In this document: positions 35,690 through 45,835 of the stretch, piece after piece
How the letters are laid out: each line of letters begins with the position of its first letter
Numbering within the stretch: position 1 is the stretch's first letter
Assembly (NCBI RefSeq): GCF_030867095.1
Contig: NC_081824.1
Location: 137,173,433-137,237,432, forward strand
Source: Alligator mississippiensis
Lineage: Eukaryota; Chordata; Crocodylia; Alligatoridae
DNA length: 64,000 nt
Direction of reading: 5' to 3'
Translations under genes and position numbers: made by a program
Notes under the pieces: generated by a model
What the model saw: the letters and a program-made list of their open reading frames with translations, nothing else
Database searches by the model: none
What the model was told of the DNA's origin: nothing

Positions 35690-36484
35690 TTGTGCCACTT
35701 GGGGCAAAATAACCCTGCCTGGCTTCTCCCGGATCTGCAGCCAGGGGAACTAGAGCCCAGCATCTGTGCTGTCCACAGAAGTATAAAACCCTGCCCTGGC
35801 CAGCAGCTCAGGGTTAGCTGCTCACAGGAGCTTCTGGGGGAGGAGCCTCTGGGAGGAAGTTGGCCATGCCCATTCCTGTCCCAGGCTACTGCTGCTGTGG
35901 CTGGTTGCTGCAGCCTTGGTCTCAGGAGCTTCTAGGGAGAAGATGGCCAGGCCCTTTCCTGCCTCTGGCTACTATGAGCTTCTGGCCTGGTCTCAGAGCT
36001 TTTGGAGTAAGTTAGTCGCACCCCTTCCTGCCTTGGGTGGCTGTTGCAGCTGCTGTTTGCTGCCCCCACAGAGCTTCCTTTAGCCTCCACTATGGGGGTG
36101 GATCCCAGCCAAGCCCCCAAGGGGATTCGTGCCCCTATAGCCTCCACCCTGGAGGCAGAGTCCAACCAATCTCCTCCAGGGGTGGAGAAGCCTGCAACCT
36201 CCGCTGCAGGGGCAGGTGGGACTCCGGTAGGGAGCCAACAGTGCCGGGGGTCACCCCAGCCAGGCCTCCCCTGAGGGGTTTCCAAGTTCCCTTTCCCACC
36301 ATCGGGGACCAAGTGCAAGGGCAGTGGGAAGGGCTCCTCTTCAGCCTCCTCCACAGCTGGGGGTGGGAAGGGAAAGGTCCCTGCCCCGAAGCCTAGACCA
36401 CCAGCACCTGAGGGGACCAGGTGCACTACACCAGCCAGCACACCCACTCAGCCTGTCCCTGGCCCTAGCTCAGGCCTCACCAAA
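35690..36484 (+). mobile_element. Tx1-clade LINE: 5' UTR and start of ORF1
   Basis: Upstream end of the long LINE that continues to about 44 kb. About 35820-36060 has three degenerate direct repeats built on 'AGGAGCTTCTRGGG' and 'ATGGCCAGGCCCTTTCCTG', resembling the repeated 5' UTR promoters of L1-type LINEs. From about 36070 a Pro/Ala-rich open stretch with an in-frame ATG at 36092 looks like the disordered N-terminus of a Tx1 ORF1 (nucleic-acid-binding) protein. It is broken by an insertion at about 36485. The exact 5' end is uncertain and I saw no target duplication. Confidence 0.55.
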
Positions 36485-37095
36485 TGGCTCTCCAGTTTTG
36501 CCCAAATGGCTAGTTTTGTTCCCCTGGAGGCTTGTCCAATTGTCCTCAAGGAGAGAGTCACACACACATACAGGCTGGGTCCATCACATGTTTATTGTTT
36601 ACGTAAACAGGTTCGGCTAAGAGGCTAATGCCAAAGCAAAGCCGAACGCGAGTCCAGCCCGGAATTACATTTTTATAGCTTACATAAACATAGTCTTGAC
36701 GTATTAGGCATTCATTGGCAGCATTATAATTTCCTAGTTGTTACGTCTTATCTTGTAGGCTGAACTTAACTTGTTATTGGTTAGTGTGACTTATCAGGGT
36801 TGGTGCATGCGCATTCAAAAAGCAGAACTGCGGCAGAAATCTTCTGTCGCATGCGCAGAGGAAAAGAGGAACTACGGTAAAGTTTAGTAATCTTTTAGTA
36901 ACTCCGGTGTCTGAGTGTAATTTTAGAACACTAGACACAGATGACTTCAAAATGCCAGGCAAGCAGAAAGAAAAGCAGACCACAACTCAGTCGTTGACCT
37001 CGTGGTCTTACACAAAGGGGTCATAAGATGGTCATCAGACACTTCTATTATATAGTTGCTGTTTAAGCATTATTACAAAATCATGGAGTCTAACC
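36485..37095 (-). mobile_element. Probable solo LTR inserted in the Tx1 ORF1
   Basis: A ~600-bp block, unlike its GC-rich surroundings, splits ORF1. On the minus strand it begins near 'TGTAGTCAAAAATAGG' (37095 downwards), contains CpG-bearing 'GCGCATGCGACAGAAG'-type sequence, then 'AACAATAAACATGTGATGG' (a possible poly(A) signal, about 36587-36605) and ends near 'CAGGGGAACA' (about 36520). TG...CA-like ends and a late AATAAA fit an LTR. No flanking duplication could be confirmed, so the borders are approximate and another element class remains possible. Confidence 0.45.
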
Positions 37096-37345
37096 TATTT
37101 TTGACTACACCAGAGGGGGCCGCTGGAGAGATTTTGACAGCGTCCTCGCCACTGTGAGGACACTGGTGGAGGAAGGCAAAGGGCCCAAAAGCTGCAAGGC
37201 CTGGATATATAGGCGGGCCCGCAGTTTCATAGATGCCCTCTATGCATATGGGAGGGTGCTACGCGAACCGGTGGGCCCCACGCTGGGCATTGAGATGCGT
37301 GAGGGCCCTGCTGAACCATCTACTCCTTCCTCCCCCCCTGCCATG
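37096..37345 (+). pseudogene. Tx1 LINE ORF1, C-terminal part
   Basis: Reads 'GGRWRDFDSVLATVRTLVEE' and on to 'YRRARSFIDAL' and 'IEMREGP', the wording of the C-terminal region of Tx1-clade ORF1 proteins. It resumes directly after the inserted LTR-like block, which supports the nesting. The upstream half is at 36070-36484. Confidence 0.6.
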
Positions 37346-38245
37346 AGGTTGTTTCAGATCACGACCCCCAATGTCTACAGCTGTAGGAAGGGTCTCTGGA
37401 GGTGCCGGGTGCTCTCCTTCCTTTGGTGGGGGGTCCCCATGGTATTCTTGCAGGAGACCCTGAAGACTCCAGCTGACGAACAAAATTGGCAGCTGGAGTG
37501 GGGAGGGCAGAGTCTTTTTTAGTTACCTGTCAGCCACCTCATCTGGGGTGGCTACCCTGTTCTCCCCGGGCCTGCAGCTGGAGATTCTCCAAGACATTGA
37601 GATGGTGCCAGGCCACCTGCTGCACCTCCGGGTCCAGGTATGGGGGCTGGTCCTGAACCTTCTGAATGTGTATGCCCCTGCGAAGGACCCAGAGTTGGCA
37701 GATTTTTTCTGTCAGGCGGCCACATACATTGGCACCCTCAACCCTTGCAAGTGCCTGTTCCTTGGCGGGGACTTTAATGTCACCCTAGATGCGCAAGACT
37801 GGTCAGGCAAGGAGCAGAACCAGGCTGCCATGGGCGTCCTCGGGGAGATCCTGATGGACTACTCCCTGGTGGATGTCTGGCGTGCCTGTTACCCGCCTGA
37901 GCCCCCTACCTTCACTTGTGTGAAGGTGGGGGAGGAACAGGCATGCCACTCCTGGTTAGACTGGGTTTATATCTCTTTGCCACACTTTGCTCAGCCCCAC
38001 TTCTCTGGCATCTGGCCGACCCCTTTCAGCTATCACCACCTTGTCTGGGCCTAGGCCACACTGAGGCCTGGGCATCCAGGGTCAACCTGCTGGCATTTCA
38101 GTGCCAGCCTGCTGGAGGATGTGGGCTTCAGGGATGCTTTCTGGGAATTCTGGCTGGCAACGGGCAGGTTTCCCCTTGGCTCAGAGATGGTGGGATATGG
38201 GGAAGGTGCTCATCTAGCCCTTTTGCCGTGGCTACACTTGGGGGC
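37345..38245 (+). pseudogene. Tx1 LINE ORF2: APE-type endonuclease
   Basis: N-terminal part of ORF2. It starts near 'MRLFQITTPNVYSCRKGLWR' (37344), continues with 'FLQET', shifts frame at about 37520, and from 37548 to 38054 has the endonuclease core: 'LLNVYAP', 'LGGDFNVTLD', 'HSWLDWVYIS' and 'PFSYHHLVWA'. In working relatives these read SRLDRIYIS and SDHH; here the catalytic Asp of SDHH is Tyr and both Arg are Trp. A stop at 38052 and a further frameshift follow. The endonuclease, which nicks target DNA to prime reverse transcription, cannot be active. Confidence 0.8.
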
Positions 38246-39949
38246 AGCTCGAGTGGGAAGTGCTAGAGCTGGAGAGGTGCCTGGCCACCGACCGAACCAA
38301 CCCGTCCCTCTGCGGAGAGTGTTGGGAGAGGTGGGAAGAGCATCGTGCTCTGGACAACCACCACGCCCAGGGTGCATTTGTCTGCTCGTACGTCCAGCTC
38401 CTTTGGGAGATGGACCTCAGCTCCTGCTTCTTCTATGCCCTGGAGAGGAGGTGGGGGGCCAAGAAGTACATCACCTGCCTTCTGGTGGGTGACGGCACCC
38501 CCCTCATGGATCCAGGCAAGATGCACCAGTGCGCGCGGGCATTCTATGGAGAGCTCTTCTCCCTGGATCCGACAGATGCTAAGGTCTATCAGACACTGTG
38601 AGAGGGACTCCCATAGGTCAGCATGGGTAACTGGGACTGGCTGAAAGCTCTTACTCTGGCTGAGTTTTCGGCTGCCCTCCACCTGATGCCTGGCAACAAG
38701 GCTCCAGGCATCGATGGGCTGACCTCAGAGTTCTACCAGGTTTTCTGGGACGTCCTCAGCACGGACCTTGCTGTGGTCTGGGCTGAATCCAAAGGAAGTG
38801 GGTAGCTCTCCCTGTCATGCTGGAGGGCCATGCTGACCCACCTGCCAAAGAAGGGAGATCCCCATGACCTAAGGACTTGGCGTCCCATGTTCCTCCTCTG
38901 CACGGACTACAAGGTGGTAGCGAAGGCCATCTTGCTGCACCTGCAGTCCGTGCTGACAGACGTGATCCATCCCAACTAGATTTACAAAGTGCCCGGATGT
39001 TCCATCTTTGGCAACCTGTACCTGGTTTGGGACCTCCTGGAGCTAGCACGCCAAGAGGGCCTGTCTTTCACTCTCCTATCCCTGGACCAGGAGAAGACAT
39101 TTGACAGAGTGGATCACAGGTACCTCACAGGCATGCTGCGGGTCTTTGGCTTTGGGCCCCACTTTGTGTGGGCTCTCCAGGTGCTGTACGCCTCTGCAGA
39201 ATGTTTGGTCAAGCTCAACTGGACCCTGATTGAGTCCATCCCATTCAGGAGAGGGGTGCATCAAGGCCGTCCGCTGTCAGGTCATCTGTACGTCTTGGCC
39301 CTGGAGCCCTTCCTCGTTCTTCTGCGAAAGTGGGTGGTGGGGTTGATGCTCCAGGAGCCGGCAGTATAGCTGGGTCTGTCAGCGTATGCTGACAATGTAT
39401 TCCTCATGGTCCAGGACTCGGGTGACCTGGCGTGGGTGGAGGCCTGTCGGGCATTGTACTCGGAGGCCTCCTCTGCCTGGGTCAACTGGGTCAAGAGCTT
39501 TGGCCTGGCGGTGGGTGACTGGTGGCAGGTGGGCTCACTCCCACCCATGCTCTGCAGGAGCCGCTGGGTCGTGGGCTTGCTGCTGTATTTGGGGGTCTAC
39601 CTGTCCTCCACAGACCCCTCCCCACCAAAGAACCTGCACCAGCTGGAGGCAAGGGTGGTGGAGCGGCTCTGGACATGAGTAGGGCTCCTGCGATGTCTCT
39701 CCCTGTGTGGGAGAGTGCTGGTGCTGAACCAGCTGGTCCTGTCTGTGCTCTAGCACTGCTTACACACCCTGCCTATGCCCCCTGAGGTCCTGGTGGGACT
39801 CCAGAGACGGGTACTGGATTTTTTTCTGGCTGGGTTGGCACTGGGTCACTGCAGAGGTCCTGAGCCTCCCTTTGTGGGAGGGCAGCCTGGTTTGCCTGCA
39901 CAGCCAGGTCTTGGCATTCCGCCTTCAGGCCCTGCAGCAACTGCGATAC
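38246..39949 (+). pseudogene. Tx1 LINE ORF2: reverse transcriptase
   Basis: Mostly one frame with stops at about 38599, 38803, 38977, 39367 and 39676. Visible reverse transcriptase blocks are 'LHLMPGNKAPGIDGLTSEFY', 'LPKKGDPHDLRTWRPM', 'LLSLDQEKTFDRVDH' (catalytic first Asp block), 'GVHQGRPLSG' and 'LSAYADNVFLMV' at about 39381-39413. The last should be YADD, so a catalytic Asp is Asn. Downstream 'YLGVYLSSTDPSPP' is typical of Tx1. The frame then shifts at about 39830 and the sequence stops at 'LQALQQLRY', where a hAT element is inserted. Confidence 0.85.
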
Positions 39950-41169
39950 CAGGCTTTTCCAATGTACGGCCCACGGGCCGCCATGCAACCTACCAAGCCA
40001 TTTTATCTGGCTCGCGGCAGGGGCAGCGCAGCCATGGCGGCGGCGCCACGGAGCGCGGAGCCGCGGTGGTGCGGAGCTGGTGGAGGTGGTGGCACAGCGG
40101 CGAAGGCAAGGTGGGCAGGGAGCACGGAGCTGCAGCGGTGGGGTGGGGCGGGCAGAGAGCACGGAGGGAGTGTGGCAAGGCGGGCAGGGAGCACTGCGGG
40201 GTGTGGAGCCACGGCGGTGAGGCGGGCAGAGAGCGTGGAGGGAGTGCGGTGAGGTGGGCAGGGAGTACTGCAGGGGGCGGAGCTGCAGCGGGCAGGGCTG
40301 GCCTGCGGGCCCCAGCTGGCAGCGAGGGGAGGGGAGTTGCTTACCCCCGTGGGGTCCGGGGGAGTGGCCCCGTGCGGGAGGTCAAGCAGTGAGTGCTGGC
40401 AGTGCTGGCCCGCGCCTGCCTCCTCACCCCCCCACCCCCGGCTTCAAGCCAGCCCGGCTGTCCTGCCTTGCCCTGCCCCACAGCAAGGCGGTGCCTGCTT
40501 CCCTGGCCAGTCTCCCCCCGGGCACTGTGGCTCTCCGGGCCCGGCCGCCTGCGCGCGAGGCCCCAAGGGGGCCACTTCTCACGTGCTGCTGGGGATGGGA
40601 GGAGCCCGGCTGGGTCTGAACCAGCCAGCAGAAATGGTGGCAGAGCCATGTGCCGCTTGGGATGGGAGGAGCTTGCACCAGTCAGTCCCGAGCAGCACAC
40701 GGCACTGCTGCCGCTTCTGCTGGCCGGTGCAGACCTGGCCGGCCTCCTCCCGTCCCCAGCAGCACATGGGAAGCTGGCTTCAGCTGCATGCTTCTTTTCC
40801 TGGCCGGTGCCGACCCGGTTCTGCCCAGGTGGGTCCTGCAGCACCATGTTAACCCGGGCATGGCACCGGAAGGCTGGGCGGGCCCCAGGTTAACCCAGGC
40901 CTGGCCCTGTGGCTTCTCCTGCACCAAGTCAACCCGGTTGTAGCCAAGCGGCTCCTGCAGCACTATGTCAACCCGGGCATGCATGCCATGTCAACTAGCA
41001 CCATGTCAACCCCTGCAACTTCATTGGTGTCAAAGGTCACGTGACATCACTTCCTGATATGATACCACTTCCTGTGACGTCTTTGAATACGGCTCGCCGG
41101 CCCACTGGGTGATAAAAAGTTAATGATCCGGCCCCACATTAAAAAAGGTTGGACACCCCTGTGCTATAC
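39942..41169. mobile_element. hAT non-autonomous element with 8-bp target duplication
   Basis: The element is 39950-41161 (1212 bp), flanked by TGCGATAC (39942-39949) and TGCTATAC (41162-41169), 7 of 8 identical. The ends 'CAGGCTTTTCCAATGTACGG' and '...AAAAAGGTTGGACACCCCTG' are decayed hAT terminal inverted repeats. The core is GC-rich with local tandem repeats (for example 'GCGGGCAGAGAGC' modules at 40150-40260) and a palindrome centred near 40677. No transposase is encoded. It interrupts the Tx1 ORF2 exactly within 'LRY...'. Confidence 0.85.
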
Positions 41170-41237
41170 GGTGTCAGCAGCCACGTGGCATGGGGCCACC
41201 TGGGTCATGCTTTCCTCCGCCACTTCTGGGGGCTCCA
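41170..41237 (+). pseudogene. Tx1 ORF2 bridge between two insertions
   Basis: A 70-bp island reading '[17 protein letters not shown]', which continues the Tx1 C-terminal coding sequence between the hAT element and the CR1 insertion. Such an island is expected only if both are insertions into the same LINE. Confidence 0.65.
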
Positions 41238-42736
41238 GTGTGACATCATTGCACAGCCACTGGCAGTAATATTTGAACACTTGTGGCGCACGGGCCAGGT
41301 CCCGGAGGACTGGAAAAGAGCCAATGTGGTCCCCATTTTCAAGAAGGAGAGGAAGGAGGACCTGGGCAACTATAGGCCAGTCAGTCTCACCTCCATCCTA
41401 GGCAAAGTCTTCGAAAAAATTATCAAGGCTCACATTTGCGAGAGCCCGGCAGGACAAATTATGCTGAGGGGAAACCAGCACGGGTTTGTAGCAGGTAGAT
41501 CATGCCTGACTAATCTAGACTCTTTTTATGACCAGGTTACAAAACGCCTGAACGCAGGAGTAGGGGTTGATGTCGTATACTTCGACTTCAGGAAGGCCTT
41601 TGATATGGTATCCCACACCATACTGGTAAACAAATTAAGAGGCTGTGACTTAGATGACTACACAGTCCAGTGGGTGGCGAATTGGCTAGAGGGTCGCACC
41701 CAGAGAGTCATAGTGGATGGGTCAGTATCGACCTGGAAGGGTGTGGGCAGTGGGGTCCCACAGGGCTCGGTCTTTGGACCGATACTCTTCAATATCTTCA
41801 TCAGCGACTTGGACAAGGGTGTGAAATGTACTGTGTCCAAGTTTGCGGATGACACAAAACTGTGGGGAGAAGTGGACATGTTGGAGGTCAGGGAACAACT
41901 ACAAGCAGACCTGGACAGGTTGGACATATGAGCAGAAAACAACAGAATGCAATTCAACAAGGAGAAATGCAAAGTGCTGCACCTAGGGAGGAAAAATGTC
42001 CAGCATGCCTACTGCCTAGGAAATGACCTGCTTGGTGGCACGGAAGCAGAAAGGGATCTTGGAGTCCTAGTGGACTCCAAGATGACCATGAGTCGGCAGT
42101 GTGATGAAGCCATCAGAAAAGCTAATGGCACTTTATCGTGCATCAGCAGATGCATGACGAACGGATCCAAAGAGGTGATACTTCCCCTCTATCAGGTACT
42201 GGTCAGACCGCAGTTGGAATACTGCGTGCAGTTTTGGGTGCCGCACTTCAGGAGGGATGTGGATAACCTGGAGAGGGTCCAGAGAAGGGTCACTCGTATG
42301 GTTAAGGGCTTGCAGGCCGAGCCCTATGAGGAGAGACTGGGGCACCTGGACCTCTTCAGCCTCTGCAAGAGAAGGTTGAGAGGCGACCTTGTGGCTGCCT
42401 ATAAGTTCATCATGGGGGCACAGAAGGGAATTGGTGAGGTTTTATTCACCAAGGCGCCCCCGGGGGTTACAAGAAATAATGGCCACAAGGTAGCAGAGAG
42501 CAGATTTAGACTAGACATTAGGAAGAACTTCTTCATAGTTCGAGTGACCAAGGTCTGGAGTGGGCTCCCAAGGGAGGTGGTGCTCTTCCCTACCCTGGGG
42601 ATCTTCAAGAGGAGGTTGGCTATGCATCTAGCTGGGGTCATCTGAACCCAGCACTCTTTCCTGCCTATGCAGGGGGTCGGACTTGATGATCTATTGAGGT
42701 CCCTTCCGACCCTAGCATCTATGAATCTATGATATG
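41238..42736 (+). mobile_element. CR1 LINE, 5'-truncated, ORF2 RT nearly intact
   Basis: A ~1.5-kb 3' part of a CR1 LINE. Coding runs in one frame from the junction to the stop at 42643, broken only by TGA at 41929-41931 where family members have Trp. Blocks: '[20 protein letters not shown]', '[13 protein letters not shown]', '[12 protein letters not shown]' (about 41581-41616), '[20 protein letters not shown]', '[10 protein letters not shown]' (catalytic, 41842 onwards) and the C-terminal 'LEYCVQFWVPHFRRDVDNLE' and 'SRFRLDIRKNFF'. The 3' end carries the CR1 terminal repeat 'TCTATGAATCTATGA'. In working elements this protein reverse-transcribes its own RNA at a nicked target. It is inserted in the Tx1 LINE and so is younger than it. 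Confidence 0.93.
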
Positions 42737-42739
42737 ACT

Positions 42740-43930
42740 GGCAGCTCTCAGCCTGCAGGGCTTCTCCCTGCAGGACCTGTGAGGGCTTTCAGATTTCTAC
42801 CAGGACCTTCTCCGGGTCTGGAGGCTGGTTTCTGCTTTCAGGTCCCCTGCAATAGTCGCCCAGGATGCCAACCTGCTCATCAAGCCCTTCCTCTGGAACC
42901 CCCAGCTGGAGGTGCCAACAGCAGAGGCACCCTGGTTGCGACAGAGGTTGATCCTGGATGGTGTCACCCGTATTGGAGACTTCCTGGACTACGATAGGCA
43001 GGAGTGGGTGTACCCCTCTGCTATGGCCTAGCTCATGGGTCTATCCTGTGCCACCTGCTGTCTGGTCCAGGAGGTGAAATCTGCCCTACCTCTCAACACC
43101 CTTGCCTTTGTTGACCAGGTTCTGTGCAGTGGCAGTCTCCTCCCCCCCCCCCCCCCCATGTCCTCCAGCCCACTGGAATTTTTCGTGGGGCTGACGCCTC
43201 ACCTGGCTTCATGGCGTTCCCAACTCACCACCTGAGCCGGTTGGAGGATACCAGACCGGTCCGCTTTTCCACTGTCCATCGTTGTCACCTCTACACGCTT
43301 GTGCGCTGCACTGTCCATCATGCCATCCTCGCGTCCCGCCCAGACACTAAGTGGTGGGACCTGCTCGGCAAGGGCGCAGCTGGGGCACCCCAGTGGCTGA
43401 GTCTGTATTCCACCATCATCCCACGAGCCACTGGGGACCTCAGCTGGAGGCTCCTCCATGGAACCGTTGCCACGGGCGTGTATGTGGCAAGCTTCACGGA
43501 CACCCCAGTCTCCTGCCCCTTCCGCGGGCAGAGGGAGACCCTGGCACACATGAACCTCGAGCGTGCCAGGCTGGAGCCCCTCCACCTTCAGAGCCTTCTC
43601 TTGAGGTTCTGGTTGAATTTCACCCCCTACCATTTTTTTTTTTTTGGTCACCCCATCCGTGGCCCCACCAAGTCCCAGGACCTCCTGGTCAACCTCCTCC
43701 TGGCTCTGGCCAAGTGGGCCCTGTATTTGACCAGGAAGGAGTCTCTGGCTGGGAAGGTGCCTGGAGACTGTAGGGCTGCTTTCCTCTCACTTGTCCATGC
43801 ATGTCTCCAAGGAGAGCACCAGTGGGCGGCATCTACCGGCTCCTTGGATGCCTTTGAGGACCGGTGGGTGTGGCCTGGGGTTTTCTGCTCGGTGTCCCCC
43901 TCGGGCGCACTTATTTTCATGTTTTGACCC
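42740..43930 (+). pseudogene. Tx1 LINE ORF2, C-terminal part
   Basis: Resumes after the CR1 with 'LQGFSLQDL', 'LSDFYQDLLRVW', 'KPFLWNPQLEVP' and 'LILDGVTRIGDFLDYD', a stop at about 43030, then from about 43230 'RPVRFSTVHRCHLYTLV', 'TKWWDLL', 'DLSWRLLHGTVATGVYVASF', 'CPFRG' and 'ETLAHMNLE'. These are the C-terminal blocks of Tx1 ORF2, including the Cys/His region. A C run at 43142-43157 shifts the frame. Together with the other parts the LINE is about 5-5.5 kb without its insertions. The 3' end is probably between 43930 and 44060. Confidence 0.8.
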
Positions 43931-44310
43931 TTTGACCCGCATGACACTCCTATCCTGCTTTTTGCCTTTTTTGTCTCAAGCATTCTGTTGTATCTTTCAC
44001 CCATTGGCCCTACACAGTAAGGCCAGGGGGGCCTTAGAGCCCATGATACTTGAAGGATACAAATAGACAGGAGCTTCTGGGGCCCAGCCAATTGGTATCT
44101 GGGGACACTAGCCCCTTGTGCAGCATCCCAAATTCACTTTTAAAATACCCCAAAATCCACATTCTTACACAATTAAAACAAAAGAGAGAGAAAAAGGGGA
44201 ATTGATCAGATGGGCAATATTTTATTGCTGTATTTACAATATTAAACAAATGTGGAAGCCTACCCGGGTCTCTAGCATCATAATAAAAGAAATCCTAATT
44301 ATATGTTTTA
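43931..44310. other. LINE 3' flank; no gene
   Basis: Possible Tx1 3' UTR to about 44060, then AT-rich DNA. Confidence 0.45.
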
Positions 44311-44985
44311 ATGTTTGCTTTGGGTTTCCTTATCACATAGTGGGTGTGTGATGGGGGGATGTGGGGTTTGCAGGAGGCAATGGAAAGTGGGGTGGGAGGA
44401 TGTGTGTGGGTGTGGAGGGATGTGGGGGAATGTGAGTCAGTGTGTGGGTAGGTGTGGGGGGGCTGTGGGTATGGGGGCTGCTTATGTGGAGTGGGTCCCC
44501 GGCATGAATGCTGTGTGCCCCCGGCGGCTGGTGGGGCACGGTGGCACTGGTGGTGGTGGGAGCATGGTGGCAGTGGTAAGTGGGGAGCTCCCGCAGATGC
44601 CATCAGTGCTGTCGGCAGCGGGGGGAGAGGTGGCAAGCGGCGACCACCCGCAGACACTGCTGGCAGCAATAGTGGTGGCCAGCGGCAATTGCAATAGTGG
44701 TGGCCAGCGGCAATTGCTAACTGTGACCACCGCTGATAGTATTGGCGGTGCCTTTTCTGAGGGGGTGTACATGCACCCCCTATACATCGCCAATGGTCCT
44801 CTGCCCCCCACAGGGCAGAGCCTCCCCCCACAGCATATGGACTACCCTGCTTGCAGGATCCCAGGCCTCCCAAGGGGCTACAGGACCCCCCCAGCTTCCC
44901 CACTGGTCTCCAGCCCCCTGCTCATTTCCCTGCTCTGTTCCAGCCTCCAGAGGCTCGAGAGAATAGAAAAATGAGCAGGAGGCTC
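44311..44985. repeat. GC-rich low-complexity stretch with small repeats
   Basis: GTGTGGG-rich runs (44395-44480), a direct repeat 'AGTGGTGGCCAGCGGCAATT' at about 44672 and 44697, and a short palindrome 'GGGGGTGTACATGCACCCCC' at 44761-44780. Long open frames here on both strands follow from composition and have no recognisable domains. Confidence 0.55.
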
Positions 44986-44989
44986 GTTC

Positions 44990-45430
44990 CCCCTGCTCCC
45001 CATTCATCCCCCTGCTCCGTGTTCATTCCCCCCATCTCGCATTCATTCCCTCTGCCCTCTGTTTATTCCCCCAGCTCCCTGCTTGCTCTCCCAGCCCCCC
45101 CACACTCACTGGCAGTAGCGGAGAATGAGCAGGAGGCTGGAGAGAGCAGGGGAATGTCTCCAGGGGATGTCTCTAGCCTCCTGCTTGTTCCCCTGCTGTC
45201 TGTATCCTCCTGAGGCTGGAGACATGCAGGGGAACCAGCAGGCGGCTAGAGATAAGCCCGTGGAAATGAGCTGGAGGCATTCCTCTGCTCTCTCCAACCT
45301 CCTGCTCATTCTCTGCTACTGCCAGTGAGCATGTGGGGGCTGGGAGAGCCAGCAGGGAGGAAGGGGAACAAACAGTGGGCAGGGGGAACTAATGGGAGGT
45401 TGGGGCAATGAACAGGGAGTTGGGGAAGGT
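44990..45430. repeat. Long imperfect palindrome (foldback)
   Basis: Inverted repeat centred near 45215-45220. 'GAGAATGAGCAGGAGGCTGG' (45121-45140) pairs with the complement near 45296-45315. 'CTCTAGCCTCCTGC' (45170) pairs with 'GCAGGCGGCTAGAG' (45239). The outer 'CCCTGCTTGCTCTCCCAGCC' (45077-45096) pairs with 'GGCTGGGAGAGCCAGCAGGG' (about 45338-45357). Weaker pairing of 'ATTCCC'/'GGGAAT'-type words continues to about 44990 and 45430. It has no coding content and no clear terminal repeats, so its class is unknown. Confidence 0.7.
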
Positions 45431-45735
45431 CCCCTCCTCCAGCTCTCCAACCCCCCCCAACTTACCTGGCAGAAGTCAGGACCAGATCCTTGCAGCTTGC
45501 ACCGCTGCCTGCCCAGTACAGGCAGGCAGTGTGCTTCAGGACTGGGGAAAGGGTCAACCAGAGAGATGATCTGGTACCCTGCCAGAGCATCTCTGTGGAG
45601 AACTGAGCCTCCAGTTGCCTCCGGGCACAGTCCCAGACCATGCCCTGACCTGTTTTTTTCCCCCAGGGTTTTGTTTGACCCCTGGATATCCAGGAGTCTA
45701 ATGTTGCTCCCCTGCTGCAAATCTGCAGCGGGGGA
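45431..45735. other. No gene seen
   Basis: GC-rich stretch continuing from the palindrome; no supportable feature. Confidence 0.5.
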
Positions 45736-45835
45736 AGCGTTTTTTTTGTTCCCGTACATGCCTCTTGCAGCATCTCAAAGGGGTTTGAGATGCTTCAAGA
45801 GGCACGTGCGGGCTTGTCTGGATGCACCCATAGAG
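45736..45835. repeat. Short hairpin next to a MITE-like end
   Basis: 'GCCTCTTGCAGCATCTCAAA' (45751-45770) and 'TTTGAGATGCTTCAAGAGGC' (45783-45802 region) form a ~20-bp stem with a very short loop. It is followed by 'TGTCTGGATGCACCCA', wording typical of a MITE terminus. Confidence 0.6.

Noticed and set aside
35570..35690. MITE start 'GGGCGCGTCCCCACATGT'
   Set aside because: No matching right end could be found before the Tx1 5' region.
40003..40984. Open frames up to ~205 codons, Pro/Ala/Gly-rich
   Set aside because: Inside the non-coding hAT element with tandem repeats; composition artefacts.
44295..44974. Frames of ~200 codons on both strands
   Set aside because: Ser/Pro/His- or Gly-rich translation of low-complexity GTGGGG DNA.
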